Positions 16,563 to 27,454 of a stretch of DNA of 64,000 nt are shown piece after piece. Position 1 is the first letter of the stretch. Each line of letters opens with the position of its first letter. The position numbers were made by a program, and so were the translations under genes. This DNA comes from an uncultured Oscillospiraceae bacterium (GTDB taxonomy: Bacteria; Bacillota; Clostridia; Oscillospirales; Oscillospiraceae): positions 1 through 64,000 of the forward strand of contig CANQMW010000010.1 in NCBI GenBank assembly GCA_947625045.1. The letters are read 5' to 3'. The notes below the pieces were generated by a model, which saw nothing but the letters and a program-made list of their open reading frames with translations, was not told where the DNA came from and did no database searches.

Positions 16563-17837
16563 ATGAAGAACAATACGCGCAAGTGCCCCAACTGCGGGGC
16601 AAAGGTGCCTGCGGACGCCAAATACTGCCCCCGCTGCGACGCGACGCTGGATTCCGGCCGGGTGGGGACGCTGCCGAAGAATAACCGGCCCGTCCGGAAC
16701 GGCGACGCCCTGCGGGACCTGCCCAAGCCCGTCCGGCCCACGGAGGAGCTGGAGCATCCCTCCGGCGAGGACCGGGGCTTCTTCTCCCCGGAGCGGGAGA
16801 AGGGCGGAAACCGTCCCTCCCGGCCGGTGGAGGCCGTCCGGGGCGGTTATGACGACTACGACAGGGAGGAGCGGTCCAGCCGCCGCATGTGGCAGATCGC
16901 CGCGGTGCTGGCTATCATCCTGGTGATCATCGTGGTGGCCATCGTGCTGGTCATCAAGCTGAACCAGCGGCCCTCCGGCCAGGGCATGGCGCCCTCCCCC
17001 GAGTTCACCACGGCGCCCACCGACATCCCCACGCCCAGCCCGGAGGCCACGCCGTTCACCGTCGTCACGCCTACCCCCATGACCATGGCGACCCCCGAGG
17101 CGAACGCCATCGTCACCACGCCCACGCCGGTGCCCTCTCCCAGCCCCACGCCCAGCGCCTCGCCCCTGCCCTATAACATCCAGCCCGCCAACGAGACGGT
17201 GTATCTCACCGGCTCCGGGGTGAATATCCGCAAGGGCCCGGGCACGGACTACGACGTCATCGGCACCGCCAGCACCGGCCAGTATTATACCCGCACCGGC
17301 CGGGTGGACAACGGCTGGAGCCGCATCTCCTATAACGGCGGCGACGCCTATATCAGCGACTCGTTCCTGTCCACCGCTCAGCCCACCGCCACGCCCGCGG
17401 CCAACTATAACGTCACCGCCACCGGCGGCACCGTGACCGTCACGGCGGAGGTGAACCTGCGCAAGGGCCCCGGCACCAACTATGACTCCATCGGCACCGT
17501 GCCCACCGGCACCCAGCTGACCCGCACCGGCTACACCGACAGCTGGACGAGGGTGCAGTATAACGGCCAGGAGGTGTTCGTCTACAGCACCTATGTCTCC
17601 GACGGCTCCACCTCCAATAACAGCAGCAGCGGCGGCACCACCAGCTCCAGCGGGACCGGCACAGTCACCGGCAACATGGTGAACGTCCGCTCCGGCCCGG
17701 GCACCGGCTACAGCGCTATCGGCTCCTATAATTCCGGCGCCACCGTCACCATCACCGGCGAGAGTAGCGGCTGGTACCAGATCAGCTACAACGGCCAGAC
17801 CGGCTATATCTCCTCCCAGTACGTGACCAAGAACTGA
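16563..17837 (+). CDS. Zinc-ribbon membrane protein with three SH3b domains
   Basis: This 424-residue protein has a zinc ribbon at the N terminus (CPNCGAKVPADAKYCPRCDA), then a charged region and one transmembrane helix (about 118-138). A long Thr/Pro linker (about 145-205) follows. Three bacterial SH3 repeats each carry a VNxRxGPGTxY segment and end at W-x-R/Q-I-x-Y-N-G. They lie at roughly 210-265, 293-345 and 372-424. SH3b domains bind peptidoglycan peptides or glycans outside the cell, while the zinc ribbon stays inside. It probably links envelope state to a cytoplasmic partner (inference). The ATG at 16563 begins the conserved ribbon segment. Confidence 0.85.
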   Translation: MKNNTRKCPNCGAKVPADAKYCPRCDATLDSGRVGTLPKNNRPVRNGDALRDLPKPVRPTEELEHPSGEDRGFFSPEREKGGNRPSRPVEAVRGGYDDYDREERSSRRMWQIAAVLAIILVIIVVAIVLVIKLNQRPSGQGMAPSPEFTTAPTDIPTPSPEATPFTVVTPTPMTMATPEANAIVTTPTPVPSPSPTPSASPLPYNIQPANETVYLTGSGVNIRKGPGTDYDVIGTASTGQYYTRTGRVDNGWSRISYNGGDAYISDSFLSTAQPTATPAANYNVTATGGTVTVTAEVNLRKGPGTNYDSIGTVPTGTQLTRTGYTDSWTRVQYNGQEVFVYSTYVSDGSTSNNSSSGGTTSSSGTGTVTGNMVNVRSGPGTGYSAIGSYNSGATVTITGESSGWYQISYNGQTGYISSQYVTKN

Positions 17838-17852
17838 CGGCAATAAAGCGAA

Positions 17853-17881
17853 AGAGGCAGGCAAAACGCCTGCCTCTTTTT
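17853..17881 (+). terminator. Terminator after the SH3b gene
   Basis: AGAGGCAGGC and GCCTGCCTCT form a stem followed by a T run. Confidence 0.85.
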
Positions 17882-17909
17882 TACGATTCCAGCCCGCCGT
17901 AGAGGGAAC

Positions 17910-19133
17910 TCAAAGCGCCATGGCGCGCCGGTCCAGTTCGCCCAGGTCCAGGGAATAATACTTTTTCGTGCCGTCCTTCGTCCACAGCAGAAGACCCTGT
18001 TCCCGGACCATATCCAGTTTCTTACGCAGAGTGGAGGGGCTCACTTCCATATAGAGCGCCAATTCCTGGGTGGAGATGCCCTGCTCGGCAAAAAGGGCGG
18101 CCTGGATGAGGAAGCTGTAAAGCCTTCCCATGGGCGTCTTGTTCCCACCGGGCAGGTCTTCTGACAGACGGTCATAACGCTGCCAGAGAGTATGCCGCCG
18201 CTCCAGGGCCCCCAGCAGTTCTTCCGACGAGCGCCTGATCATGTTCAGCATCATGATCAGGAATGGCGTCAGGTCTCCCAGATCGTGAGGGTCGTTACAT
18301 ACCTTGAACGCCTCGTAGTATTCCTTCGCGTTCTCCTTGATGGTCTCGCTCAGCCGGTAGGCCAGGATCGGCGTCAGTTCTCCGGCGATGCAGTAGCTGA
18401 CGATGAAGCGGCCCAGACGACCGTTTCCGTCATAAAACGGGTGGATATATTCCAGCATGTAGTGGAAAAGACATATCCGATACAGCTTCTCCAGGTGCTC
18501 GTCGTTCAGGAAAGCCAGCGCTTTTTCCATGGCCTCAATGATGCGGCTCTCCGGTGTCAGCCCTGCGTGGATGACCCGGTCCGTTGCGCTGCGGACCGTG
18601 GCCTGATCCCGGCGGAAGATGCTCCCGTCCGGGGCGTTGTTCCGGTCCTCCGCCACGACTTCGTCCAATACCAGTTCGTCATATATGCTGCGGATATCCT
18701 GGCACGTTTCCAAAGGGACGTGCTCCCGGCTCATAAGCTTGTTGTATTTGCTGACCATGCCGTAGAATCTGGGCCTGCGCTCCTGCCGCGCCGACTGCTC
18801 CTCCAGGACAGCCAAGGCGTCCCCGATCTCTTTGCGGCTGCTGTACACCCCCTCAATGTTGTTCGTTATCACGATCTCGTCGATAAGGCACCTCCGGGAA
18901 TACTGCCGCAGGGCCAGGCCGGGCAGGACCGAACATAGCTCGGAGATGCGCTTGTCCAGCCGCAGAATGGCATACATCCCGCTGATGACCTCTTGGTCCT
19001 GAACAAAAAAGCCAGGCCGATCCCCCACGGGAAAGTCCAGATGTACCGCCTGCGGCGAGGTGTACCGGGCCTGATAGGCCGCTTTGTATACGTTCTCGTC
19101 CCCGTAATACAGTTTTCTGAGACTTTCGTACAT
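17910..19133 (-). CDS. Fic/DOC-family protein with C-terminal winged helix
   Basis: This 407-residue Fic enzyme transfers AMP (or another NMP) from a nucleotide to hydroxyl side chains. The catalytic motif HPFYDGNGRLGR (231-242) is intact. An N-terminal inhibitory helix TNNIEG (90-95) fits the (S/T)xxxE(G/N) rule, so the enzyme is self-inhibited (class II). A C-terminal helix-turn-helix (ISTQELALYMEVSPSTLRKK) could bind DNA. GCAAGGAG precedes the ATG. The 231 bp upstream are strikingly AT-rich and hold no gene. The target protein is unknown. A second Fic protein is encoded at 45493-46479. Confidence 0.88.
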   Translation of the reverse strand: MYESLRKLYYGDENVYKAAYQARYTSPQAVHLDFPVGDRPGFFVQDQEVISGMYAILRLDKRISELCSVLPGLALRQYSRRCLIDEIVITNNIEGVYSSRKEIGDALAVLEEQSARQERRPRFYGMVSKYNKLMSREHVPLETCQDIRSIYDELVLDEVVAEDRNNAPDGSIFRRDQATVRSATDRVIHAGLTPESRIIEAMEKALAFLNDEHLEKLYRICLFHYMLEYIHPFYDGNGRLGRFIVSYCIAGELTPILAYRLSETIKENAKEYYEAFKVCNDPHDLGDLTPFLIMMLNMIRRSSEELLGALERRHTLWQRYDRLSEDLPGGNKTPMGRLYSFLIQAALFAEQGISTQELALYMEVSPSTLRKKLDMVREQGLLLWTKDGTKKYYSLDLGELDRRAMAL

Positions 19134-19364
19134 GAAAACATCTCCTTGCTTTGCGGTAAAAATGAGTGGATGTATGCAATAATAGCATGTTATTATGATA
19201 AAAACAATAGATTTTTGTCGATATTAAGTCAAAATTGGGCGATATATCGATTAAAATAACACTATTTAACCTATTATATGTCATTATGAGAGGATAATCG
19301 CTTAAAATCATAAAAAACAAACAATATAGGAGCCTGCACAGGCCAAAGGCCGGCAGGCTCCTTT
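19134..19364. other. AT-rich non-coding gap between Fic and phage-like regulator genes
   Basis: This region is far more AT-rich than its surroundings and contains no supportable ORF. It holds the upstream region of the Fic gene and, near 19330-19364, a hairpin (GGAGCCTGC... GCAGGCTCC) followed by a T run in the plus direction. On the minus strand the hairpin would follow the stop of the gene ending at 19365. Confidence 0.5.
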
Positions 19365-19802
19365 TCAGCTCTCCAGCCCGCCGTAGAGGGCCAGGGTGAA
19401 CCGGCGCAGGGCCCTGTCCCGCCGGCGGTAGACCTGGGCCTTCTCCCGGTCCAGCTCCTCACAGAGCTGCTCGCAGGCGCCCTTGCGCCTGTGGACAAAG
19501 AACCGGTCCAGCACCAGCTGGTCCTCCTCGTCCAGGGAGGCAAGGCCCCCGTCCGTCAGGGCTACCCAGGCCCGGGCCGACTCCAGCTGCCGGGCCAGCT
19601 CCTCCCGCCGGACGATGTTGGTGAGCATGGCGTCCTCCCGGCGGCTGCCGTTCCCATGGCTGGGCACCGCGTCCGCCGTGGAGCTGCGAAGGGAGGTGTA
19701 GTCCAGCTCCAGCCGCCGTATCTCCGCGGGGATGTTCTCCAGCGACTGCCGCCGGGCCTCGTACTGCAAAAGCTTGTCCGCCGCCTCCTGTTTCCAGTCC
19801 AT
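19365..19802 (-). CDS. Phage-like sigma/ArpU-type regulator
   Basis: The 145-residue, charged helical protein has a C-terminal segment (LASLDEEDQLVLDRFFVHRR, then QLCEELDREKAQVYRRRDRA) resembling the sigma-70 region 4-like domain of ArpU/RinA-type late regulators in phages and integrative elements. AAGGAGG precedes the ATG. It is divergent from an S24-type repressor gene, a layout typical of phage regulatory modules, but no phage structural genes lie nearby. It is probably a relic or domesticated module (inference). Confidence 0.6.
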   Translation of the reverse strand: MDWKQEAADKLLQYEARRQSLENIPAEIRRLELDYTSLRSSTADAVPSHGNGSRREDAMLTNIVRREELARQLESARAWVALTDGGLASLDEEDQLVLDRFFVHRRKGACEQLCEELDREKAQVYRRRDRALRRFTLALYGGLES

Positions 19803-19924
19803 CGTATCTCCTCCTTTTCAGGTGTGTATATGGTCTCATCCCGTTCTCGGGACCTCGTGAGACAAGAATAATACCGAAAATGGGATTTGTCAAGGAAAAA
19901 TAGTTCCGAAAAGTAGATTTTTCG

Positions 19925-19953
19925 TTGACATAGGTGCCCGTATAAGGTACAAT
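19925..19953 (+). promoter_or_regulatory. Promoter of the S24 repressor-like gene
   Basis: TTGACA (19925-19930) and TACAAT (19948-19953) are spaced by 17 bp, followed by AAAAGGAGGG before the gene. Confidence 0.8.
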
Positions 19954-19976
19954 AGCGTTGAAAAGGAGGGACGGCC

Positions 19977-20711
19977 ATGGACATCGGCAGGACCATAACC
20001 CGGTACCGCGTGCAGGCGGGCATGACCATCGACGAACTGGCGGCGAAGTCCGGCGTGGCCAAGGGCACGCTGAATAAGATCACCGGCGGCGTCACGGCGA
20101 ATCCCACCATCTCCGTGCTGGCGAAGATCGCCGGGGCCCTGGGCCGGAGCGTGGCGGACTTCGTGGAGGAGGGCGAGCCGGCCCTCTCCGGGGAGGCCCT
20201 GGCCCTGGCCGGGGACTATGAAGGCCTGGACGGCCACGGCAGGCGGGTGCTGCGGGCGGTGCTGGACGAGGAGAAGCGGCGCATGGCCCGGGCCGAGGCG
20301 GCGGCGCGCCCTGCCTTCAAGGTCATCCCCCTCATCGGCAACAGCTTTGCCGCCGGCCGGGGCGACCCGGACTTCGGCAACCCCTGGGAGGACTACTCCG
20401 TGCCGGCGGACAGCGCCGCGGACTTCGCCGTGCGCATCAACGGAAACTCCATGGAGCCGTACCTGCCCGACGGATCCGTTGCCCTGGGCCAGAAGCGGGC
20501 GCCCCGGGATGGGGAGGTGGCGGCGCTGCTGCTGGACGGGGAGTTCATCTGCAAGCAGGTGTGCCAGGACATGGTGGGAAACCTCTATCTCTTCGCCCTG
20601 AACCGGGCGAGGAAAGACGCGGACGTGACCATCTGGAAGGACGCGGAGCGGAGCCTCACCTGCTTCGGGACCATCCTCATGGATAGGGTCCCGCTGCCCA
20701 CGGACATATAA
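19977..20711 (+). CDS. CI/LexA-like repressor (XRE domain plus S24 peptidase)
   Basis: The product has 244 residues. The N-terminal HTH is GMTIDELAAKSGVAKGTLNK. The C-terminal S24 autopeptidase has its catalytic serine in INGNSMEPYLPDG and its lysine in GEFICKQV. An Ala-Gly pair in SFAAGRGD just before this domain is a candidate self-cleavage site. Such repressors cleave themselves when RecA is activated by DNA damage. It is divergent from the ArpU-like gene with a 174-bp shared regulatory gap. Without an adjacent prophage it may control distant genes. Confidence 0.85.
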   Translation: MDIGRTITRYRVQAGMTIDELAAKSGVAKGTLNKITGGVTANPTISVLAKIAGALGRSVADFVEEGEPALSGEALALAGDYEGLDGHGRRVLRAVLDEEKRRMARAEAAARPAFKVIPLIGNSFAAGRGDPDFGNPWEDYSVPADSAADFAVRINGNSMEPYLPDGSVALGQKRAPRDGEVAALLLDGEFICKQVCQDMVGNLYLFALNRARKDADVTIWKDAERSLTCFGTILMDRVPLPTDI

Positions 20712-20723
20712 ATAGGTATAGTC

Positions 20724-20755
20724 TGCCCCCGGGCCACTGGTCCGGGGGCATTTCA
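20724..20755 (+). terminator. Terminator after the S24 repressor gene
   Basis: TGCCCCCGG and CCGGGGGCA arms with a short closing stem, followed by TTTCATT. Confidence 0.75.
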
Positions 20756-20823
20756 TTGCGCATCAGTTAGTTGTAAAAACCACACAAAGGGCAAAAAGTT
20801 TCCGCAAAATTTTTTGTGGGAGA

Positions 20824-20852
20824 TTGACATCTTGTCCCGATGGGCCTATAAT
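20824..20852 (+). promoter_or_regulatory. Consensus promoter of the ABC importer operon
   Basis: TTGACA (20824-20829), exactly 17 bp, TATAAT (20847-20852). A perfect sigma-A promoter suggests strong expression of the binding protein. Confidence 0.85.
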
Positions 20853-20905
20853 AATCAAATAACGACATGCGCGTAAACGCGGTCAAATATAAAGGAGGTT
20901 CCATT

Positions 20906-22228
20906 ATGAAAAAGTTTCTTTCCTTGATCATGGCTCTGGCGATGCTGTTCGCCCTGGCCGTGCCTGCCATGGCCGACGGAGAGTCCGTCCAGGACATCAT
21001 CGCCCAGGCTGAGGGCATGACCCTGGAGGAGCTGGCCCAGAAGGCCATCGAGGAGTCCAACGGCGCCACCTTCTACGGCGTGGGCAACTCCAGCCGCGGC
21101 GCCACCGCTCTGCCCCTGTTCATCTCCTACCTGCAGTCCATCGACCCCAGCTATAACATGGAGTTCGATTGGCAGCAGCCCAAGAACAACAAGATCTTCG
21201 ATCAGCTGACCGCCGACTCCCTGAAGGACACCGGCACCTTTGCCATGACCCTGATCCAGGACGGCAACCAGATCGAGAGCAAGATGGTCCAGACCGGCGT
21301 TCTGGACACCTTCATCCCCAAGGACTGGGCTGACGCCAACGGCGTCACCGCCGACGACTATCAGGGCTATCTGCCCCTGCAGACCCTGAACAAGGTCTTC
21401 ATGTTCAACAACACCGGCGACAAGACCTATGACAACGTCTGGGACTTCGTGGCCGAGGGCGAGCATGGCCTGTTCATGGACATCGACTCCGAGATCGTGG
21501 GCAAGAACTTCCTGTACATGCTCACCGAGGACACCAACGCCGCCAACCTGAAGGCCGCCTTTGACGCCCTGCCCGCCGAGGAGCAGGCCTACTTCCAGCC
21601 CACCATCGACGCCATGGCCACCGACGCCGGCGACCTGGGCCTGGGCGAGAACGGCGCCTACGCGCTGGCCTGGATCAAGCTGTGGGTGGAGAGCTACAAC
21701 GCCCAGACCGACGACGGCCCCATCTGCAACACCCTGGTTGACCAGTCCGCTACCGACCAGTTCGGCCTGCTGGTTTACTCCAAGCTCCGCTCCGTCGAGG
21801 AGTCCGACTCCGTCTCCAAGAACAACATCACCGTGGCCGCTTATCAGGACGGCTATACCGGCTTCGGCGGCTATGGCTACTGCCACTACCTGTTCGTCAC
21901 CGACAACAGCCCCCTGCCCTGGACCGCCTGCGCCTTCATCGCCTACATGACCTGCACCACCGACGGCTTCTCCGCCTGGGGCAAGGACATCGGCGGCTAT
22001 TCCTCCAACCCCACCGTCGCCGCTGACAACGAGGAGATCTTCCATCATCAGACCGGCGGCATGGCCGAGGACGGCACCACCGTGGAGTTCGCCGCGCTGA
22101 ACGACGCCGGCTATGACTGGTGGGTCGGCGACGGCCAGCTGGTCCTGGAGGACCCTGAGTACTGCGCGTCCGTGGCCTTCACCGTGGGCAGCTGGATCGA
22201 GATGCTGACCAAGTATTCCGCCGGCTGA
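20906..22228 (+). CDS. ABC transporter extracellular solute-binding protein
   Basis: The product, about 440 residues, has a signal peptide (MKKFLSLIMALAMLFALAVP, cleavage after AMA) but no lipobox cysteine, unusual for a Gram-positive binding protein. The body resembles large type II periplasmic-binding proteins of the FbpA/ferric iron-spermidine-thiamine class. Gene order (binding protein, double permease, ATPase) matches Fbp-like importers. AAAGGAGG precedes the ATG at 20906. A stem-loop separates it from the permease gene, which would allow excess binding protein. The ligand cannot be deduced from sequence. How it is retained at the cell surface is unclear. Confidence 0.8.
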   Translation: MKKFLSLIMALAMLFALAVPAMADGESVQDIIAQAEGMTLEELAQKAIEESNGATFYGVGNSSRGATALPLFISYLQSIDPSYNMEFDWQQPKNNKIFDQLTADSLKDTGTFAMTLIQDGNQIESKMVQTGVLDTFIPKDWADANGVTADDYQGYLPLQTLNKVFMFNNTGDKTYDNVWDFVAEGEHGLFMDIDSEIVGKNFLYMLTEDTNAANLKAAFDALPAEEQAYFQPTIDAMATDAGDLGLGENGAYALAWIKLWVESYNAQTDDGPICNTLVDQSATDQFGLLVYSKLRSVEESDSVSKNNITVAAYQDGYTGFGGYGYCHYLFVTDNSPLPWTACAFIAYMTCTTDGFSAWGKDIGGYSSNPTVAADNEEIFHHQTGGMAEDGTTVEFAALNDAGYDWWVGDGQLVLEDPEYCASVAFTVGSWIEMLTKYSAG

Positions 22229-22264
22229 TATACCCGCGGGACATAAAGCGATCCTGACATAATG

Positions 22265-22296
22265 GAGCGCCCCGGAATGCTCCGGGGCGCTCTTCC
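22265..22296 (+). terminator. Intercistronic hairpin between binding protein and permease
   Basis: GAGCGCCCCGGA and TCCGGGGCGCTC form a 12-bp stem with a 4-nt loop, followed by TTCCTT. The weak U tract suggests partial termination or mRNA stabilisation that favours the first gene. Confidence 0.65.
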
Positions 22297-22340
22297 TTAT
22301 ATCCCGGCATGACGCCCCAGCGGAAAGGAGTGGTCATTTT

Positions 22341-24167
22341 ATGGACTCTGTCGGCATGCGGGCCAGCCCGTCCACCATCCGGCTCAACAAGCTGAAGACC
22401 TTTTTCTCCAAGCCCCACAACGTGATACTGCTGCTGATGGGCATCGTCCTCACCGTCAGCACCGTGGCGCCCATCGTGGCCATCGTGGAGGACACCTTCA
22501 AAATACACCCGGGCACCATCGACGCCTACCTCACCGGCAGGCCCTCCGGCTACACCGTGGCCAACTATGTGGACCTGTTCACCAGCCACATGGCGAAGAC
22601 GAACCTGTGGACGCCGCTTCTCAATACCGTTTATCTCGCGGTGGGCACATGCCTCGTGTCCATTCTCTACGGCGGCGTGTTCGCCTTTCTGGTGACCCGG
22701 ACCAATATGGCCTGGCGGAAGTATTTGAGCTCCATCTTCATCTTCCCCTACATCATGCCCCAGTGGACCTTGGCGGTGGTGTGGCAGCACATGTTCAACT
22801 CCAACGCCGTCACCGGCACCTCCAACGGCCTGCTGGCCGCCACGCTGGGCGTCGCCATGCCCAAGTGGTGGTGCCAGGGGCTGTTCCCCAGCGTGATGGT
22901 CCTGGGCCTGCACTACGCCCCCTTCGCCTATATCCTCATCGGCGGCATCTTCCGGAACATGGACGCGAACCTGGAGGAGGCGGCCACCATCCTGGACACC
23001 CCCAAGTGGCGGACCATGTGGAAGATCACCCTGCCCATGGTAAAGCCCGCCATATTGTCCACCATCCTGCTGGTATTCGGAAGCTCCATGGGCTCCTACC
23101 CGGTGCCCCATTACCTGGGCCTGACCACGCTCTCCACCAAGTACGTGTCCATGAACTCCAAGTACACCGGCGAGGCCAGCATCCTGGCCATCATCATGAT
23201 GGTGTTCGGCGTGGCGATCATGCTCATGAACCAGCTCTCCCTTACCAGCCGGAAGAGCTATACCACTGTCACCGGCAAGTCCGGGCAGATCTCCAAGATC
23301 AACCTGGGCAAGCGGGGCAAGTACATCATCGCCCTCATCCTGGTGTTCCTCACCTTCTTCACCAGCATCTTCCCCATCGTCTCCTTTGCCTTTGAGACCT
23401 TCCTGCCCAACCCCGGCGACTACTCCTTCCTGTACACGGGCAACACGGCGAACCTGACGACCAAGTGGTGGATCACCAGCGAGAACGTGACGGAAAACGG
23501 CATGTACGGCCAGAAGGGCATGCTCTATAACTCCACCATCTGGAACGCCTTCAAGGGCACCATGCTGGTAAGCGTGTGCTGCGCGCTCATCGCCGGCAGC
23601 ATCGGCACCCTCATCGGCTACGCCGTATCCAAGCAGCGGCGGAGCAAGTGGGCCAACTACGTAAACTCCGTGGCCTTCCTGCCCTACCTGATGCCCTCCA
23701 TCGCCGTGGGCGTGGCCTTCTTCATCCTGTTCTCCAACCAGTACTTAAACCTGTTCAACACATACACGCTGCTCATCATCGTGGGCACCATCAAATACAT
23801 CCCCTTCGCCAGCCGCAGCGCCCTGAACTCCATGCTGCAGCTGTCCGGTGAGATCGAGGAGGCGGCCATCATCCAGGATATCCCCTGGATCAAGCGCATG
23901 ACCCGCATCATCATCCCCATCCAGAAGTCGTCCATCATAAGCGGCTACCTGCTGCCCTTCATGACGTGCCTGCGGGAATTGAGCTTGTTCATGCTGCTGT
24001 GCACCCAGGGCTTCATCCTCTCCACCACGCTGGACTACTTCGATGAGATGGGCCTTTACGCCTTCTCCAGCGGCATCAATCTGATACTGATCGTCACCAT
24101 TCTGGTGTGCAACGCCCTGGTCAACAAGATCACCGGGGCCAGCCTTGACAAGGGGATAGGAGGTTAA
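22341..24167 (+). CDS. ABC transporter permease, two fused permease domains
   Basis: The 608-residue membrane protein has about 12 transmembrane segments made of two tandem BPD_transp_1 domains. Two EAA loops that contact the ATPase are visible: EEAATILDTPKWRTMWKITL and EEAAIIQDIPWIKRMTRIII. The FbpB/CysW-like double permease is typical of ferric-iron and related importers. AAAGGAG lies 10 bp before the ATG; an internal ATG at 22359 is an alternative. It ends 3 bp before the ATPase gene. Confidence 0.88.
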   Translation: MDSVGMRASPSTIRLNKLKTFFSKPHNVILLLMGIVLTVSTVAPIVAIVEDTFKIHPGTIDAYLTGRPSGYTVANYVDLFTSHMAKTNLWTPLLNTVYLAVGTCLVSILYGGVFAFLVTRTNMAWRKYLSSIFIFPYIMPQWTLAVVWQHMFNSNAVTGTSNGLLAATLGVAMPKWWCQGLFPSVMVLGLHYAPFAYILIGGIFRNMDANLEEAATILDTPKWRTMWKITLPMVKPAILSTILLVFGSSMGSYPVPHYLGLTTLSTKYVSMNSKYTGEASILAIIMMVFGVAIMLMNQLSLTSRKSYTTVTGKSGQISKINLGKRGKYIIALILVFLTFFTSIFPIVSFAFETFLPNPGDYSFLYTGNTANLTTKWWITSENVTENGMYGQKGMLYNSTIWNAFKGTMLVSVCCALIAGSIGTLIGYAVSKQRRSKWANYVNSVAFLPYLMPSIAVGVAFFILFSNQYLNLFNTYTLLIIVGTIKYIPFASRSALNSMLQLSGEIEEAAIIQDIPWIKRMTRIIIPIQKSSIISGYLLPFMTCLRELSLFMLLCTQGFILSTTLDYFDEMGLYAFSSGINLILIVTILVCNALVNKITGASLDKGIGG

Positions 24168-24170
24168 ACC

Positions 24171-25790
<1,620 letters not shown>

Positions 25791-25807
25791 GGCCAGACAA
25801 CAAAACA

Positions 25808-25836
25808 CCCGCCGGAGGCGACGCCTCCGGCGGGTT
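25808..25836. terminator. Terminator between ABC operon and symporter gene
   Basis: CCCGCCGGAGGC and GCCTCCGGCGGG form a tight stem between convergent genes, followed by TTCTTC. Confidence 0.75.
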
Positions 25837-25851
25837 CTTCATGCTATAAGC

Positions 25852-27246
25852 TTATTTTGATCGATCGCCCTTGAAGTACTCCTTCGTGAGACGGAATACC
25901 GTGCCGGACAGCAGGGCCACGGCGATGAGGTTGGGGATGACCATCAGGCCGTTGAAGGTGTCGGAGATGTCCCAGAGAAGCCCCAGATCCACCGTGGCCC
26001 CCAGGATGGCCACCAGGGCGTAGACGACCATGAAGGGGCGGATGACCTTCGTGCCGAAGAGGTATTCCATGAACCGGGCGCCGTAAAGGCCCCAGCTTAT
26101 GATGGTGGAGAAGGCGAAGCAGATGAGGGCGATGGCGGTGTAGGCGGTGATCCAGCTGCCGTAGCAGGCGGAGAACCCGCCGATGGTCAGCTCCGCTCCG
26201 GCGCTCCCGCCGTAGGGGACCGTCACGCCGCTCAGGAGGATGACCAGGGCGGTAAGGGTGCAGATGACGATGGTGTCGGCGAAGACCTCGAAGATGCCGT
26301 AAAGCCCCTGGCGCACGGGAGAGGCGGTGTCCGCCGTGGCGTGGGCGATGGTGCCGGTGCCCAGGCCTGCCTCGTTGGAGAAGATGCCCCGGGACACGCC
26401 CCGGCGCATGGCGATGAAGAAGCTGCCCACCACCCCGCCGGTGAAGGCCCTCGGCCGGAAGGCGCCCTCGAATATGGCGGCGAACACTGCCGGGACCTGC
26501 TTTACCCGGAAGCACACCACGCCCACGGAGAGGATGATGTAGAGAAGGGCCATGAAGGGCACCAGCTTTTCCGTGAACCGGCCGATGCGCCGCACGCCCC
26601 CCAGCAGCACCAGCGCCACGCCTAGGGCGATGACGACGCCGAAGACGAGGTCATACCTGTGCATGTCCTCCGGGAAGATAAGGTACAGGTCTACCAGGGC
26701 CTTGTCGATGGCCGTGATGATGGCGTTCACCTGGGTGGCGTTGCCGGTGCCGAATACGGCAAAGGCGCCGAACAGGGCGTACAGCACCGCGAGGAACCGC
26801 CATTTGCGGCCCAGGCCGTTTTTGATGTAGTACATGGGCCCGCCCACCCAGTCGCCGTCGGCGTTGCGTTCCCGGTAATGGACCGCCAGCACCACCTCGG
26901 AGAACTTGGTACACATGCCCAAAAGGGCGCTCATCCACATCCAGAACACCGCGCCCGGCCCGCCCAGGGCGATAGCCCCGGCCACGCCGGCGATGTTGCC
27001 GGTGCCAACCGTGCCCGCGAGAGCCGTGCACACCGCCTGGAAGGGGGTCATGGACCCGTCGGCGGCCTCGGTCTTTTCAAAAAGCCGGCCCAGGGTGTGG
27101 CGGATGGCATAGCCGAACCGGCGCAGCTGCACGAAGCCTGTACCGAAGCTGAGCCAGAGGCCCACCCCCATGATGCAGATCATGGCGGGCACGCCCCATA
27201 TGAAGCCGTTGACGGCGGAATTGATCTTTTCGATCCAGTACAGCAT
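25852..27246 (-). CDS. Alanine/glycine:cation symporter (AGCS family)
   Basis: The product, about 464 residues, has about 11 transmembrane helices and imports alanine or glycine with Na+ or H+. The family signature region is VCTALAGTVGTGNIAGVAGA, followed by GGPGAVFWMWMSALLGMCTK and WVGGPMYYI. The ATG at 27246 is preferred because AGAAAGG lies 6 bp upstream; another ATG at 27252 is too close. Alanine dehydrogenase lies 2.4 kb away and could use the imported alanine, but the genes are not cotranscribed. Confidence 0.92.
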   Translation of the reverse strand: MLYWIEKINSAVNGFIWGVPAMICIMGVGLWLSFGTGFVQLRRFGYAIRHTLGRLFEKTEAADGSMTPFQAVCTALAGTVGTGNIAGVAGAIALGGPGAVFWMWMSALLGMCTKFSEVVLAVHYRERNADGDWVGGPMYYIKNGLGRKWRFLAVLYALFGAFAVFGTGNATQVNAIITAIDKALVDLYLIFPEDMHRYDLVFGVVIALGVALVLLGGVRRIGRFTEKLVPFMALLYIILSVGVVCFRVKQVPAVFAAIFEGAFRPRAFTGGVVGSFFIAMRRGVSRGIFSNEAGLGTGTIAHATADTASPVRQGLYGIFEVFADTIVICTLTALVILLSGVTVPYGGSAGAELTIGGFSACYGSWITAYTAIALICFAFSTIISWGLYGARFMEYLFGTKVIRPFMVVYALVAILGATVDLGLLWDISDTFNGLMVIPNLIAVALLSGTVFRLTKEYFKGDRSK

Positions 27247-27454
27247 ACGCATACCTTTCTGAGGGCTTTATGCACTATATGCGGCCCAATGGGCATTAAT
27301 ACAATTAAACGAACCAATTATACAATATTATGACCCTCCGCGCAAGAGATGTTCATACCGGATATTTTACGTGGATTTTACATGGGAGGGATGGCGCGGC
27401 GGCCCTTCCTGCGGTATGATGACAGCAGACGATATAACGATGGGAGGGAAGCGC

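Noticed and set aside
16980..17180. Tandem repeat / CRISPR-like array
   Set aside because: It is the Thr/Pro low-complexity linker of the SH3b protein, not spaced identical repeats.
19365..20711. Prophage
   Set aside because: Only a repressor and an ArpU-like gene are phage-like; no integrase, terminase or structural genes flank them.
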